Shown here piece after piece: positions 23,266 to 31,992 of a DNA stretch of 64,000 bases; the first letter of the stretch is position 1, and each line of letters opens with the position of its first letter. A program made the translations under genes and the position numbers. Below the pieces are notes generated by a model. The model was not told where the DNA came from. It searched no databases and saw only the letters and a list, made by a program, of their open reading frames with translations. The DNA comes from a virus. The DNA lies in the IMG/VR virus record IMGVR_UViG_3300028840_002431, positions 1-64,000 of that record; one strand, given 5' to 3'.

Positions 23266-23825
23266 AGAGTGACCTGGATACCTAAGAAATGCTGATTGAC
23301 GGGCTGTGGCTTTTGTGCCGTCCGCCCAACGTTGAGTGCTGGAGCGAGAGGACTTCCAGAAAGGGTCAACTCGTCCTCCTTGGTCCACAGACCGCGCAAC
23401 GAGAAATACAAAGTATCGTTGACGTTATACACCAGTGGAACGAGCGGGCCGCCGCCTGTCCGAGACGCATACGTGTAATGCTCGTACGAAGAAGTCGATA
23501 TTAAGGCGCTCCCTCCACACAAGACAGCGTCCCCGTAGACAAGTTGTTGGCGGGTCATGGCCGTGTACTGGTCGGCCGACTCGTCCGATCCCCACAATAA
23601 GAACCCACCGAACTGCCCAGAGGAATACGTTACCACGAACTCGTCGGCGTCTGAGTTCACCCACTGGACCCCTTGGCCTCCCGGCCAACCGCCTTGTAAC
23701 ATCGCGTCGTCTACGCGAACCATGAAGGTGTCATCCTTCATGAACATCACGCAATCTCGGCCCCGGATTATATCAAACCCGTGAAAATCGACTTGAAACG
23801 AACCTATGGGCGGTGGAAAAGGCAT
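23262..23825 (-). CDS. Tandem virion paralogue 3
   Basis: 187 residues, clearly homologous to the two genes upstream. Shared landmarks in order are R-x-R-D-x-V-x-F near the start, GGWPGGQGVQWV, GGFLLWGSDESADQYT, YEHYTYASRTGGGP, LYFSLRGLWTKEDELTLSG. Beta-rich, Gly- and aromatic-rich, no enzyme motif. Coupled to the upstream copy by a TGATG overlap. A set of related structural subunits is likely. This copy carries an extra N-terminal PFPPPIGSFQVDFHG segment. Confidence 0.7.
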   Translation of the reverse strand: MPFPPPIGSFQVDFHGFDIIRGRDCVMFMKDDTFMVRVDDAMLQGGWPGGQGVQWVNSDADEFVVTYSSGQFGGFLLWGSDESADQYTAMTRQQLVYGDAVLCGGSALISTSSYEHYTYASRTGGGPLVPLVYNVNDTLYFSLRGLWTKEDELTLSGSPLAPALNVGRTAQKPQPVNQHFLGIQVTL

Positions 23826-24343
23826 CAGATCAACGGTTGAACCATAAGGTATTGTTTGTTGTCAGCACTGGGAGCGTGAATCACGGTCCCCACGAAAATA
23901 GTGTTCGGCGCTCTCGGGTCCCCACTGATGGTCCACTCATCCTGGGGTGTGAAATACCCTCTCAGAGAGAAATGAAGCCGGGTTCCCGGCACATAAGCAT
24001 TCTCCACCAAAGGAGGAACCAGCCGGGACTGCAATGTGTAACGTTCGTACGTTAACGTTGAGATGATCCAGGTCCCAGCGCCTATAACCCCGAAGTTGTA
24101 CTTCGTCTGGTTCCCGGTATAGGAGATGAACTGATCACTGTCTTCATTGGAACCCCACAGCAAAAAGCCAGCGGCTTCTCCGTCCGAGAAGGTCACGGTG
24201 AAATTATCCGACCCGCTGTCGAACCATTTGACCCCCTGGCCACCGGGCCAGCCAGCTTGTGACATCGCCGCAGACAGATTGACCGGGACGGCCAAATCCT
24301 TGACGAATATAATCACATCTCGTTCGCGGACAATTTCTGTCAT
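23825..24343 (-). CDS. Tandem virion paralogue 2
   Basis: 172 residues, middle copy of the trio: VRERDVIIFVKD, AGWPGGQGVKWFDSGSDNF, AAGFLLWGSNEDSDQF, HFSLRGYFTPQDEWTISGDP. It lacks the G-G-G-P after Y-E-R-Y-T that the other two share, so it has diverged most in that loop. TGATG overlaps join it to both neighbours, pointing to translation of all three in a fixed ratio. Confidence 0.7.
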   Translation of the reverse strand: MTEIVRERDVIIFVKDLAVPVNLSAAMSQAGWPGGQGVKWFDSGSDNFTVTFSDGEAAGFLLWGSNEDSDQFISYTGNQTKYNFGVIGAGTWIISTLTYERYTLQSRLVPPLVENAYVPGTRLHFSLRGYFTPQDEWTISGDPRAPNTIFVGTVIHAPSADNKQYLMVQPLI

Positions 24344-24864
24344 CAGAGAATAGCCTGTACAGTCAAATAATTATTACGAGATGGGACAGGACGTTGCACG
24401 ACTGATCCCACGAAGTTCCTGTTTGGCGCTCTAGGATCTCCCGAAAGCGTCCATTCGTCCTCGTTCGTCCAATAGCCTCTGAGCGAGAAAAGAAGACGGT
24501 CACTCGCGTTGTAGACGATTGGCACAAATGGACCACCCCCTGCCCTCGAAGCGTAGGTGTAACGTTCGTATGTTGAGGTCGTCATGAGCCAACCACCGAC
24601 ACCCAGAACAACGAACCTATACGTCGGCATGTTCCTGGTCATGGCTGTAAACTCGTCGGAAGATTCGTCAGAACCCCACAAGGCAAACCCGCCAAAACCG
24701 CCGTCGGTGATCGTGGTCAAGAAGTTGTCCTGTGTGGGTGGCACCCAGTTAAAACCCTGACCCCCAAGCCATCCAGCGGTGGCCACGCTTTCGGGCACTT
24801 CCGCCGTGAAGGTGAGAGCCTTCTGGAAAACGACAACATCACGTGAACGGAAAATTTCGGGCAT
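24343..24864 (-). CDS. Tandem virion paralogue 1
   Basis: 173 residues from ATG 24864. Same order of landmarks: FRSRDVVVFQKA, AGWLGGQGFNWVPP, GGFALWGSDESSDEFTAMTR, STYERYTYASRAGGGP, FSLRGYWTNEDEWTLSGDPR. Together with its two downstream copies it forms a tandem triplication between terminase and portal genes. The virion location is unknown; position near portal suggests connector or head surface. Confidence 0.7.
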   Translation of the reverse strand: MPEIFRSRDVVVFQKALTFTAEVPESVATAGWLGGQGFNWVPPTQDNFLTTITDGGFGGFALWGSDESSDEFTAMTRNMPTYRFVVLGVGGWLMTTSTYERYTYASRAGGGPFVPIVYNASDRLLFSLRGYWTNEDEWTLSGDPRAPNRNFVGSVVQRPVPSRNNYLTVQAIL

Positions 24865-24866
24865 CG

Positions 24867-25121
24867 TTATACCAGTTGATCCGACTTCTTCTTGCGTTCG
24901 GGCATCTGCCCCCAACCAGTGACAATCTCTTTCAACAGTTCAATATGAACCTGATCACCATTTACAATCTTCTCCCAAGAGCCAGCGCACCTCCTAAACA
25001 CCGATCGTATTGCCGAATAATCACGGAACCCCACCACGGTGTCGTCCGACACCATGTGCTTCACCATCTCCTTGATGACCTTATTGGCAAATACCTTCGG
25101 TTTTTTAGCTTCTTTGTACAT
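24867..25121 (-). CDS. Small basic protein between terminase and paralogue trio
   Basis: 84 residues, basic and helical (KVIKEMVKHMVSDDTVVGFR, RSVFRRCAGSWEKIV). No known family. It is three bases from the terminase stop and three from the next gene, so it belongs to the packaging operon. Confidence 0.6.
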   Translation of the reverse strand: MYKEAKKPKVFANKVIKEMVKHMVSDDTVVGFRDYSAIRSVFRRCAGSWEKIVNGDQVHIELLKEIVTGWGQMPERKKKSDQLV

Positions 25122-25123
25122 AC

Positions 25124-27166
25124 CTATCTCACACCACGAAGACGTAACCCCAAACGGCGCGGGTCTACACGATCCGTGAAACCTCCATGCTTGCGTGCTC
25201 GCATCATTTGATAGCGACCCGGCGTCATGCCCGCGCCCATGTGGCGGGCACCCTCCTTGCCGTACACGAATTTCTCATCGCGCATACGCTCCGAAGTTAA
25301 CCATACCGCTCGCACAAAAGCGTCACTACGGTCGTCGTGGTGGCCCACGGTCTGCGGAGCCTCCACGACCACGATGTTCCTGGACATCTGTTGCGCTTGA
25401 AGTTCCAGTAGCTCCTCAATGAACGCCGAATGCCTACTACCTTGTTTGACTGGGAAATCGTACAAACGGAGACTCTCGTCGAACATCAGCATCTTCGTGT
25501 TCTGGTAGATACGTGACGTGAGGTCCCTCTGGAAGTACTCGCTCTTGAACTGTGTCAGCCCCTTCTTGAGAAGAGCCTGTTCCAACGGAATCCCGTTCCA
25601 ACGGTCAAAAAGACCGTGTGTTATGTGGAACCTCTTTGTTAGAACGTCGATCCAGTGGCCGATTTCGTCGAAGTCTAGACGGCTCGCGTCGCCCAAGAGT
25701 TTGCAGTACGGGGTTGTGAAATTATTACCCAGGTGTGGGTTCGACTCGCGCCAGTCAACACCGGCTTGCCAGTATTCGTGGTAAGCCAGCACAATCTTGT
25801 TGTTTTCGGCGCATGTTATCGCGATGGCCGTGCCGTCTCCCATCAACCCGATATCTATACCCATCTGGTAAGGGTAACGCGGAATCCCGACGACCTGAGG
25901 ACGCAAGTTGGGATCTACACATGAAACAAGATCCTCTTCCCGCTCGATCCAACCACGCACACGATCCGAGAACTGCGCTCCATGCTCTGTCATGAACACG
26001 TTGGCGTCCTCGTGGTACTTCTGCTTGTAGTAAGACTTCGGGATTGTCGGGTTCACCTCCCAGGTAGGGGCCTGGATTGCCAAAATGTTCTCAGACCCGA
26101 CACCCCTGCTCATCGCCAGATGGAATAGATCGTAGAACTTACCCACCTTATTGAGCGGAGACGAAATTGTGATGATTCGAGACTCGACAGGGTACATTTC
26201 CCCGTCGGACATCTTCATCGGCATCCCGTCGTCTCCCTTGGGAGAGAAGGCAGCCGTGCTGGGCGTTACAGCGTCGTATATGTCCTTGGCCGACGACTGG
26301 CCCGTGTCCTGGTAGTGGGCCATCTCGTCCATAATCACGACGATATTACCCGACCCACGAAGGCCCTTGGCTATACAACTCTTGAAGGTGACACGTAGAG
26401 TTGCCTTACCATTGAAACTGACGAACTTGCCGTCTTGGTGACGAAGCGTGGGTCCGTAGCGATCCAGGTCGTAGGGGGTCCTGAACTGAATGTGTGACAG
26501 GGTGTTGTTGGCGATATACGGCTTGAAGTAGTCACACTTCGCTAAGTGTGTAGTCACCTCGTTGAAAAGAATACCCGCCTGATCCTTATCGGTGGCCACC
26601 GACGTGATCTGGATGCGGTTCCCGTTAGGTAGCCCGTAATACTCCTGGGGGTTGAATAAATTTAGTAAACGGTAGACTTCGTAGCTGGCGAATATACCAC
26701 TGAGTGTTGTCTTCCCGGCACGACGGCCGATGGCCAAAACTAACTCGCGCCGTTCGTGATCTTGCTCCCCGATGTTACAACGACCCTCGTTGTACAGATA
26801 ATGGAGATACTCTTTCTCGGTGAACTCGTAGAGGAGATCCTCACCGAACATGTCGGTGACTCTTATGGTCTTTTCTTCGTCGTCTAACGGAAGATGGTAG
26901 TAGAGCTTGACGATAAAGCGCTGGGCCGGGAACAACTTCATCCCGATTCCCCAGGCTTGCTCGATGTACTCTATGATATTAAAAATACGGGGCTGAAACG
27001 GACGTACCTCGTCCTCGTCAAAACCGTCCGGGTCGAGTTCCCCGTCCGCTATCTTGTTCTGTAGCTGGATATCAAGCTGTTTTTGCTCTACAGCTTGCTT
27101 GGCGCGAACTCCAGCATCTCTAATGAGTGCTGAAACCCCTGCTCCGGATCGCTTTCTCTGTGCCAC
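25124..27166 (-). CDS. terL: Terminase large subunit
   Basis: 680 residues. ATPase domain: Walker A GRRAGKTT (about 147-154), Walker B IVVIMDE (Asp280-Glu281), and a motif III-like ITISSPLNK (about 332-340). Nuclease domain: MGIDIGLMGDGTAIAI with Asp437 as likely first metal ligand and HHDDRSDAFVRAV near the end supplying the last acidic residues. It pumps DNA into the prohead through the portal and cuts concatemers. A 203-residue candidate small subunit lies just upstream. Confidence 0.95.
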   Translation of the reverse strand: MAQRKRSGAGVSALIRDAGVRAKQAVEQKQLDIQLQNKIADGELDPDGFDEDEVRPFQPRIFNIIEYIEQAWGIGMKLFPAQRFIVKLYYHLPLDDEEKTIRVTDMFGEDLLYEFTEKEYLHYLYNEGRCNIGEQDHERRELVLAIGRRAGKTTLSGIFASYEVYRLLNLFNPQEYYGLPNGNRIQITSVATDKDQAGILFNEVTTHLAKCDYFKPYIANNTLSHIQFRTPYDLDRYGPTLRHQDGKFVSFNGKATLRVTFKSCIAKGLRGSGNIVVIMDEMAHYQDTGQSSAKDIYDAVTPSTAAFSPKGDDGMPMKMSDGEMYPVESRIITISSPLNKVGKFYDLFHLAMSRGVGSENILAIQAPTWEVNPTIPKSYYKQKYHEDANVFMTEHGAQFSDRVRGWIEREEDLVSCVDPNLRPQVVGIPRYPYQMGIDIGLMGDGTAIAITCAENNKIVLAYHEYWQAGVDWRESNPHLGNNFTTPYCKLLGDASRLDFDEIGHWIDVLTKRFHITHGLFDRWNGIPLEQALLKKGLTQFKSEYFQRDLTSRIYQNTKMLMFDESLRLYDFPVKQGSRHSAFIEELLELQAQQMSRNIVVVEAPQTVGHHDDRSDAFVRAVWLTSERMRDEKFVYGKEGARHMGAGMTPGRYQMMRARKHGGFTDRVDPRRLGLRLRGVR

Positions 27167-27169
27167 ACG

Positions 27170-27781
27170 TCACCGAACCAAATTTTCTGCTTTCTCTTCC
27201 CAACCCTCCATCTCGGTCTGGAGTTTGTTGAAGAAGAGATCAAGCTGCTCAGGGGCTAAGGTTTCCTCGGCGGCGACACGAATCATATCGGTCCACAGTT
27301 TGAAAATCTTTTGGAACTTCTCGCTGTAGATATCCACCTGATCGAAGCCGATCTTACGCATCTCCATTTCAATGTCAGCGATTTTCTTCATCGCATCGAT
27401 ACGACGCGCCGAGATCCTGGTGATGTCCTTCCCCATTATCTCGTTCTGTTTACGCTGATAATGCAAAGCCGCTGCTTCGCGGGCGACCTCTGCCTTAAGG
27501 GTCGCCAACAGCTTTATAGGATCGGCTTCTGCCGCGCTCTTAACGACCGGGTCATCCGCGATGAACTCTTCCCGCTCCTCAGAAGTCTCCTCGTAGTAGT
27601 CCAACTGATCCTGGCTCGGCTTGTTGAACTTGCTGCCAGGGGGACGAGTGCGTTGCCCGGCCGCTCGACCGCCAGCCGGTACCTTGTCCTTGTTGTTCGC
27701 GGCCAGGAACAGCTTCGGACGCGGTTTCTCCTCTGTCCCCTCTTCCGGTACCTTTCCTTCTTCGTCTGGCATATTAGTCAT
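27170..27781 (-). CDS. Possible terminase small subunit
   Basis: 203 residues, ending three bases before terL. The N-terminal 75 residues are charged and low complexity; the C-terminal 120 are helical (LLATLKAEVAREAAALHYQR, DITRISARRIDAMKKIADIE). No clear helix-turn-helix is visible, so the terminase call rests on position only. It starts inside the end of the upstream gene (8-base overlap). An alternative is a scaffold-like packaging accessory. Confidence 0.5.
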   Translation of the reverse strand: MTNMPDEEGKVPEEGTEEKPRPKLFLAANNKDKVPAGGRAAGQRTRPPGSKFNKPSQDQLDYYEETSEEREEFIADDPVVKSAAEADPIKLLATLKAEVAREAAALHYQRKQNEIMGKDITRISARRIDAMKKIADIEMEMRKIGFDQVDIYSEKFQKIFKLWTDMIRVAAEETLAPEQLDLFFNKLQTEMEGWEEKAENLVR

Positions 27782-28178
27782 TACCTTCTACCGGAGGAGT
27801 CCCACCCCCGCCTTCCGTTTCGATCAGGTATTGGCTCAGGTTGCTTACAGTGTCGTACCCCTTGTCTTTGGGGACCTGTTTGTCCAACACCTTCTCCATG
27901 TCCGTGTAGTCGTCAGCGTCTCCCGGCCACCCCTTGGTAACGTAATTGTATACGCTGACCTGAGAGGGTAACGGTTTGAAAACGTCTTTCGGACGGACAT
28001 CGTCTTTGTCTGGTTTCACCGTATCTTCACGCTCGTCCGTCGAGCCGTAATCCTCAACGACCTCGCGAGAAAGATCCTTTGGCTTGTTTACAGGCTGGGT
28101 AGAATCCCGCGCCTCTTCGCGGGCACTTTCCGCGATTTGAAAACGAGCCGCGACACGTAATGTTAAAGGAGATGTCAA
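27774..28178 (-). CDS. Small acidic virion-associated protein
   Basis: 134 residues from a TTG that overlaps the upstream stop as TTGA, with GGAAGG seven bases before. It starts TSPLTLRVAARFQIAESARE, the R-V-x-x-R-F motif again, here followed by I-A-E, which resembles a T4-type prohead protease site. The rest is acidic and polar with QVSVYNYVTKGWPGDADDY. Family unknown. Confidence 0.6.
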   Translation of the reverse strand: MTSPLTLRVAARFQIAESAREEARDSTQPVNKPKDLSREVVEDYGSTDEREDTVKPDKDDVRPKDVFKPLPSQVSVYNYVTKGWPGDADDYTDMEKVLDKQVPKDKGYDTVSNLSQYLIETEGGGGTPPVEGND

Positions 28179-30133
28179 AGCTTGACCTTCCCGGTTCCGA
28201 GTTGCACATCCACGATGTTAGGGTCCGGAGCCTCGTTAACAGAAACATCCATACCCTGTTGCATCTGGAACTCAGCCAAAGCAGAAGCCCCGTTGTTGAC
28301 CAATGAACCATATGAAACGTCCGTCGAGCGGCCGGACGCCAAGACTTCGCGCTGTTGGGCGGCCTTGTCCACATACGGAGGCTCGTCCACCAGACGCTTG
28401 TTGAGCTTTGAGCAGACTCCGGTGTTGACCTGATGGATACAACTTTCGCACTTCGAGCCTTGCTTCACATACCCGACCATACGAGTCCGGTGGAGACGGA
28501 CAGCTTCTTCACAACCCTTGCCGTAGTCGTCGTAAACCGACGGGTCCACGTAGAAGACGCCCTGTAGTCCTTGTTCGGCTACAACCTTCTTGAGTTCGTC
28601 CTTCGCGGCGACGAGATCCCGAACCTCAAACCGCGTCTTGAGAGCATCCAAAAGGTCGTTGCCGTACAAACCCTCGTTCATGTATTTTGACGCTTGTTTT
28701 GCCACGTCCTTCCGGGTCAAACCACTGGTCACATGGCCAACCTCCTGACCATGAAAACCTTCCATGAAACCCATACGGGTCGGGGCCACTTGAGAGTACG
28801 AAGCCTTCTTGGTCGCTTCGTGGATGGTCCTAAGCGCTTGTGCGGGGGTGTCGCCCCACTTTCGAGGAACGGCTTCCCATGGCGGCAACCGGCCAGCGGT
28901 TCGGTGTTCCTGGAGAACGGCATCTACTGTGTCCTGAGTAACGACCTCAGACGCATCCTTAATTAAAGGCTTGCCGTAAAGGAGGCATCGAGTCTTGTTG
29001 TAGATACACGAGGCACACTTGTCCCCGGCCACAATCGCCCTGACACCAGGGTTGTGTTTGGCCAGGAAATCAGCACCCGTGTGACAGTCGGCAAAACTGG
29101 CTTGCTTCGAGTAGACCACACCGTAGAGGCCAGACTCCTTGAACGTAGGTCCCCAGTAAGTGTGGGTGCGAGTCAGGAGGTCGGTATCAAAAGCCAACTT
29201 GAGCGAGCGCACCAACTCCTCGTGAGACAACCCCTTCACCATCTCCCGGTGAAGGAAAGCCACAACAGGACGGCCCTCTGCCGCCTGTTTGTCCCCCACG
29301 GGCTGGGACAACTGCTTTCGCACCTCTTGTTCGGGAACGGTGGCCTTGACCGTCCGGTCGAGACCCTGGCCCTCGTAATCATCCGTGCTCGACGTTTTCG
29401 GGGCAAGGAACGCTTGTCTGATCCGCTCTTTCGGGTCCGACGCCGAAGCTTTTACAGAACATCCGCAACCCTCTTGGTTACGCTCGATCGCTTCGGCCAA
29501 TTCATCAGAATACGGGATCTCGAACTGGATCTCTTTGTGGAAGACACCACAGTGCTTCCCGGTAGCTGTCTGACAGGCGTGAGAACAACCTTCGCACGCT
29601 TCTTTGCCCAAAATATACAGGGCCTTGTCCGCGTACCGTCGGACAAACTCCACCTGTTTGCCGCCTTGGGCACAGGCCGGGAAATCAGCGGCCGAAACGT
29701 AAAGGTCGCCCAAAAGCCCTCTCTCTTGCATGACTTCGGCAAGAACTTCACGATGATTGTGTAAATCGTCCATCGCGAAACGCTTTGTGAGTTCATCCCG
29801 AATCCGCCGAGAGTCGCTCGACTGCATCAAGGTAAACCGGGCGATCCTACGGATGGTATCGGCCTCTTCCCTGAGACGCCCGTGAGCCTGAGACATATCC
29901 CCCATGGTCCTCGGATCGTCGATGCCAGGGTTGGGAAGCGAAGAATTTGGGGTCAGATACGCGGAAGGGGACTCTCCTTCCCTGGCCCACAGAGCTTCAA
30001 GATCGGGCTGGATGTCCAAATTTTGTTTGGGCAACGTATCCATCTCACGATACGAGGTCTCGTCCACGTCGAGCCAATCCAAATTGGACACAGACGAGTC
30101 TTTCAAGAAATTATCGAGATCAAACGCTGACAT
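28175..30133 (-). CDS. Protein with three cysteine-rich modules
   Basis: 652 residues. Three related modules, each a helical lead-in, an L-x-G-x-x-Y strand, a single Cys, then a C-x2-C-x(n)-C cluster: Cys154 with 180/183/187/195; Cys350 with 373/376/383; Cys541 with 562/565/574. Lead-ins include ERGLLGDLYV, ESGLYGVVYS and EQGLQGVFYV. Four-Cys sets suggest structural zinc or Fe-S clusters. An extra C-G-C lies near 223-225. No named family. Its place among virion genes upstream of terminase suggests a large virion component, but an enzyme cannot be excluded. Confidence 0.75.
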   Translation of the reverse strand: MSAFDLDNFLKDSSVSNLDWLDVDETSYREMDTLPKQNLDIQPDLEALWAREGESPSAYLTPNSSLPNPGIDDPRTMGDMSQAHGRLREEADTIRRIARFTLMQSSDSRRIRDELTKRFAMDDLHNHREVLAEVMQERGLLGDLYVSAADFPACAQGGKQVEFVRRYADKALYILGKEACEGCSHACQTATGKHCGVFHKEIQFEIPYSDELAEAIERNQEGCGCSVKASASDPKERIRQAFLAPKTSSTDDYEGQGLDRTVKATVPEQEVRKQLSQPVGDKQAAEGRPVVAFLHREMVKGLSHEELVRSLKLAFDTDLLTRTHTYWGPTFKESGLYGVVYSKQASFADCHTGADFLAKHNPGVRAIVAGDKCASCIYNKTRCLLYGKPLIKDASEVVTQDTVDAVLQEHRTAGRLPPWEAVPRKWGDTPAQALRTIHEATKKASYSQVAPTRMGFMEGFHGQEVGHVTSGLTRKDVAKQASKYMNEGLYGNDLLDALKTRFEVRDLVAAKDELKKVVAEQGLQGVFYVDPSVYDDYGKGCEEAVRLHRTRMVGYVKQGSKCESCIHQVNTGVCSKLNKRLVDEPPYVDKAAQQREVLASGRSTDVSYGSLVNNGASALAEFQMQQGMDVSVNEAPDPNIVDVQLGTGKVKL

Positions 30134-30135
30134 AG

Positions 30136-31710
30136 TTATCCTTCTCTCTCGTAAGGACCTTCTTCAACCTCTCTCTGATATACATAGTCACATTCCATGT
30201 TGCGGGTGTCTGAGTCCCACTTGATGTACGGCTGGTTCCCCTGGTCGTAGCTGTACGCAGTCCCAGGTATCATGTCTCTCGGGGTTTCAACGGGAGCGCT
30301 CTCGACCTCAGGCACCTCACTGGTGGCGTTTACCTCATTGTCGGCCTTGTCTCCCTCGTAATAGTCCGAACGGGCGACAGAAGGCATGACATCAAGAGGG
30401 AGCATAGAACAAGCGGTCTTCCACTTCGCGTTACGACCGCCTACAGCCAGTTCAACGGTCGGTGTCGTGTCATCACGCTCTGTCGATCCGCCATCCAGGT
30501 CGCCGGGTAGTTCCGAAGACGGCCCATAAACACCACCATCAGAGTCAACAGTCCCATAACCTCCCGCGCCCTGGCCATGAGCATCGTTGCCATCGCCGTA
30601 CCCGATTCCGAAGTCGTAGCCTTTTGTGGGAGTGGGGTCGGTGTCCTTGTCCGGGAGATTTGAGGCCGCGCTTCGCATTGGTTCGATCTGAACACCTTCC
30701 GCAGCCTCAAGTTCCGCCTCTACCGATCCCGGCGTTACCAGGGTCTTAGACTTGGTCGAAGTCTTCAGGGTGCGGACAGTAGTACCCCGCACGCTGGCCG
30801 CTAACTCCCGATCCCGCTCCGCTGTCTTGTCCAACAGGTTGTTGTCCCACTCGCTTTGATAGAGGTACTCGTTCGGGACGCCGTCAGTCCGGCTCCATTC
30901 GTCGTGTGTGGACATCGGCTCTTCTGTGTTATGAGAGCCAAAAGGGCCAGTCTGATCCACATCGGCCCGGTCCAGGTGTTGGACACGAGGTCCAGGCAAC
31001 GTCTGGGTTGGAAGGGAACTACCCCGTCGATCGTAACCATACTCAGAAGCCTGTTTGACGTGCTGCCCGGACTCGACGACCTCCGCAGCGTCCGGCAGGT
31101 TAGCGTTATCAGGTAGCTGGGATTTCGGCTCCCCCTCCCCTTCTTCCATCTCCGCCCGCTCACCGCTCTGCTCTGCCTCCTCCATACCTTCTTCGACTTC
31201 TTCTTCCGGGTTCTCCATGATTTGCTCGGCCTCGCCCACGAGCCTTTCCACGCTTTCGATGTCGTTTCTTTCCAACTCTGCGAGCTTCGGCTTCCAGTGA
31301 GGGGCGTTGATCTCATCGTGAATGGTGTCGGAAATCGAAGACAACCCTTCAGCGGCGTTATAGAGCGCCTTACGTACCTCCTTGATGGACATCACATAAC
31401 CCTGGCCGCCGATGAGGCCGTCAGGGGATACTGTAGAAGACTTGATCTTGGACAACTGCCGATGAGCCGTCAGTGTGTGGCCCAGAGCAACGCTCATCGC
31501 CCAGAGTGTCTGGGCCAACGGCTTGAGAGCCTTGGGATCATAAGGAAAGTTCTTTGGGATCGCACGCTTCATGAAGCTGCCACCGCCGAAGTCATCCTTA
31601 GACTTGAACTGGTCTGGATCGAACTCCGCGACCTTTATTCGAGGTTCGAGGTGAGCCTCTCGCAAATGGCGGTCCAGAACGGCCTTTGTCTTTTCATACG
31701 CTTGCGGCAT
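30136..31710 (-). CDS. Virion-associated protein with disordered centre
   Basis: 524 residues from ATG 31710 with AAGGG six bases upstream. The N-terminal 170 residues are helical and look folded (ALKPLAQTLWAMSVALGHTL). Then come a Glu-rich linker (NPEEEVEEGMEEAEQSGERA), a Gly/Asp-rich stretch (GYDFGIGYGDGNDAHGQGAG) and an acidic tail. KTAERDRELAASVRGTTVRT is close to a segment in other proteins of this operon. No family recognised. Confidence 0.65.
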   Translation of the reverse strand: MPQAYEKTKAVLDRHLREAHLEPRIKVAEFDPDQFKSKDDFGGGSFMKRAIPKNFPYDPKALKPLAQTLWAMSVALGHTLTAHRQLSKIKSSTVSPDGLIGGQGYVMSIKEVRKALYNAAEGLSSISDTIHDEINAPHWKPKLAELERNDIESVERLVGEAEQIMENPEEEVEEGMEEAEQSGERAEMEEGEGEPKSQLPDNANLPDAAEVVESGQHVKQASEYGYDRRGSSLPTQTLPGPRVQHLDRADVDQTGPFGSHNTEEPMSTHDEWSRTDGVPNEYLYQSEWDNNLLDKTAERDRELAASVRGTTVRTLKTSTKSKTLVTPGSVEAELEAAEGVQIEPMRSAASNLPDKDTDPTPTKGYDFGIGYGDGNDAHGQGAGGYGTVDSDGGVYGPSSELPGDLDGGSTERDDTTPTVELAVGGRNAKWKTACSMLPLDVMPSVARSDYYEGDKADNEVNATSEVPEVESAPVETPRDMIPGTAYSYDQGNQPYIKWDSDTRNMECDYVYQREVEEGPYEREG

Positions 31711-31711
31711 T

Positions 31712-31984
31712 TTATCCCTTGAGAGGTTCACCGTTATCGTCAAACAAGCGCTCGATGAAGAAGCTGCCGTCGCCCTCCTTCTTGAGCGCCCAGAGGTCGC
31801 GGTCGCTCTTATGGATCAGAGTGTCCGACGACAACCGAACGAAGTTGTGCAAATCCTTGATCGAGGCGACCTTAGCCCGCCCTGTCATGGTTTGCGGACG
31901 TAAGATGTGTTCTTCGCGCTTGAACAGAGCATCCAAGCCCGTGGCACCCGATACTTCCATTTGACCAAGATCAAAATCTGCCAT
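31712..31984 (-). CDS. Small conserved-looking virion protein
   Basis: 90 residues. ATG 31984 is favoured by GAGG six bases upstream; the ATG at 31996 overlaps the preceding stop but has no ribosome site. Reads MADFDLGQMEVSGATGLDAL, then SIKDLHNFVRLSSDTLIHKS and SDRDLWALKKEGDGSFFIER. Compact and ordered in character, function unknown. Confidence 0.65.
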   Translation of the reverse strand: MADFDLGQMEVSGATGLDALFKREEHILRPQTMTGRAKVASIKDLHNFVRLSSDTLIHKSDRDLWALKKEGDGSFFIERLFDDNGEPLKG

Positions 31985-31992
31985 CCCTAACC

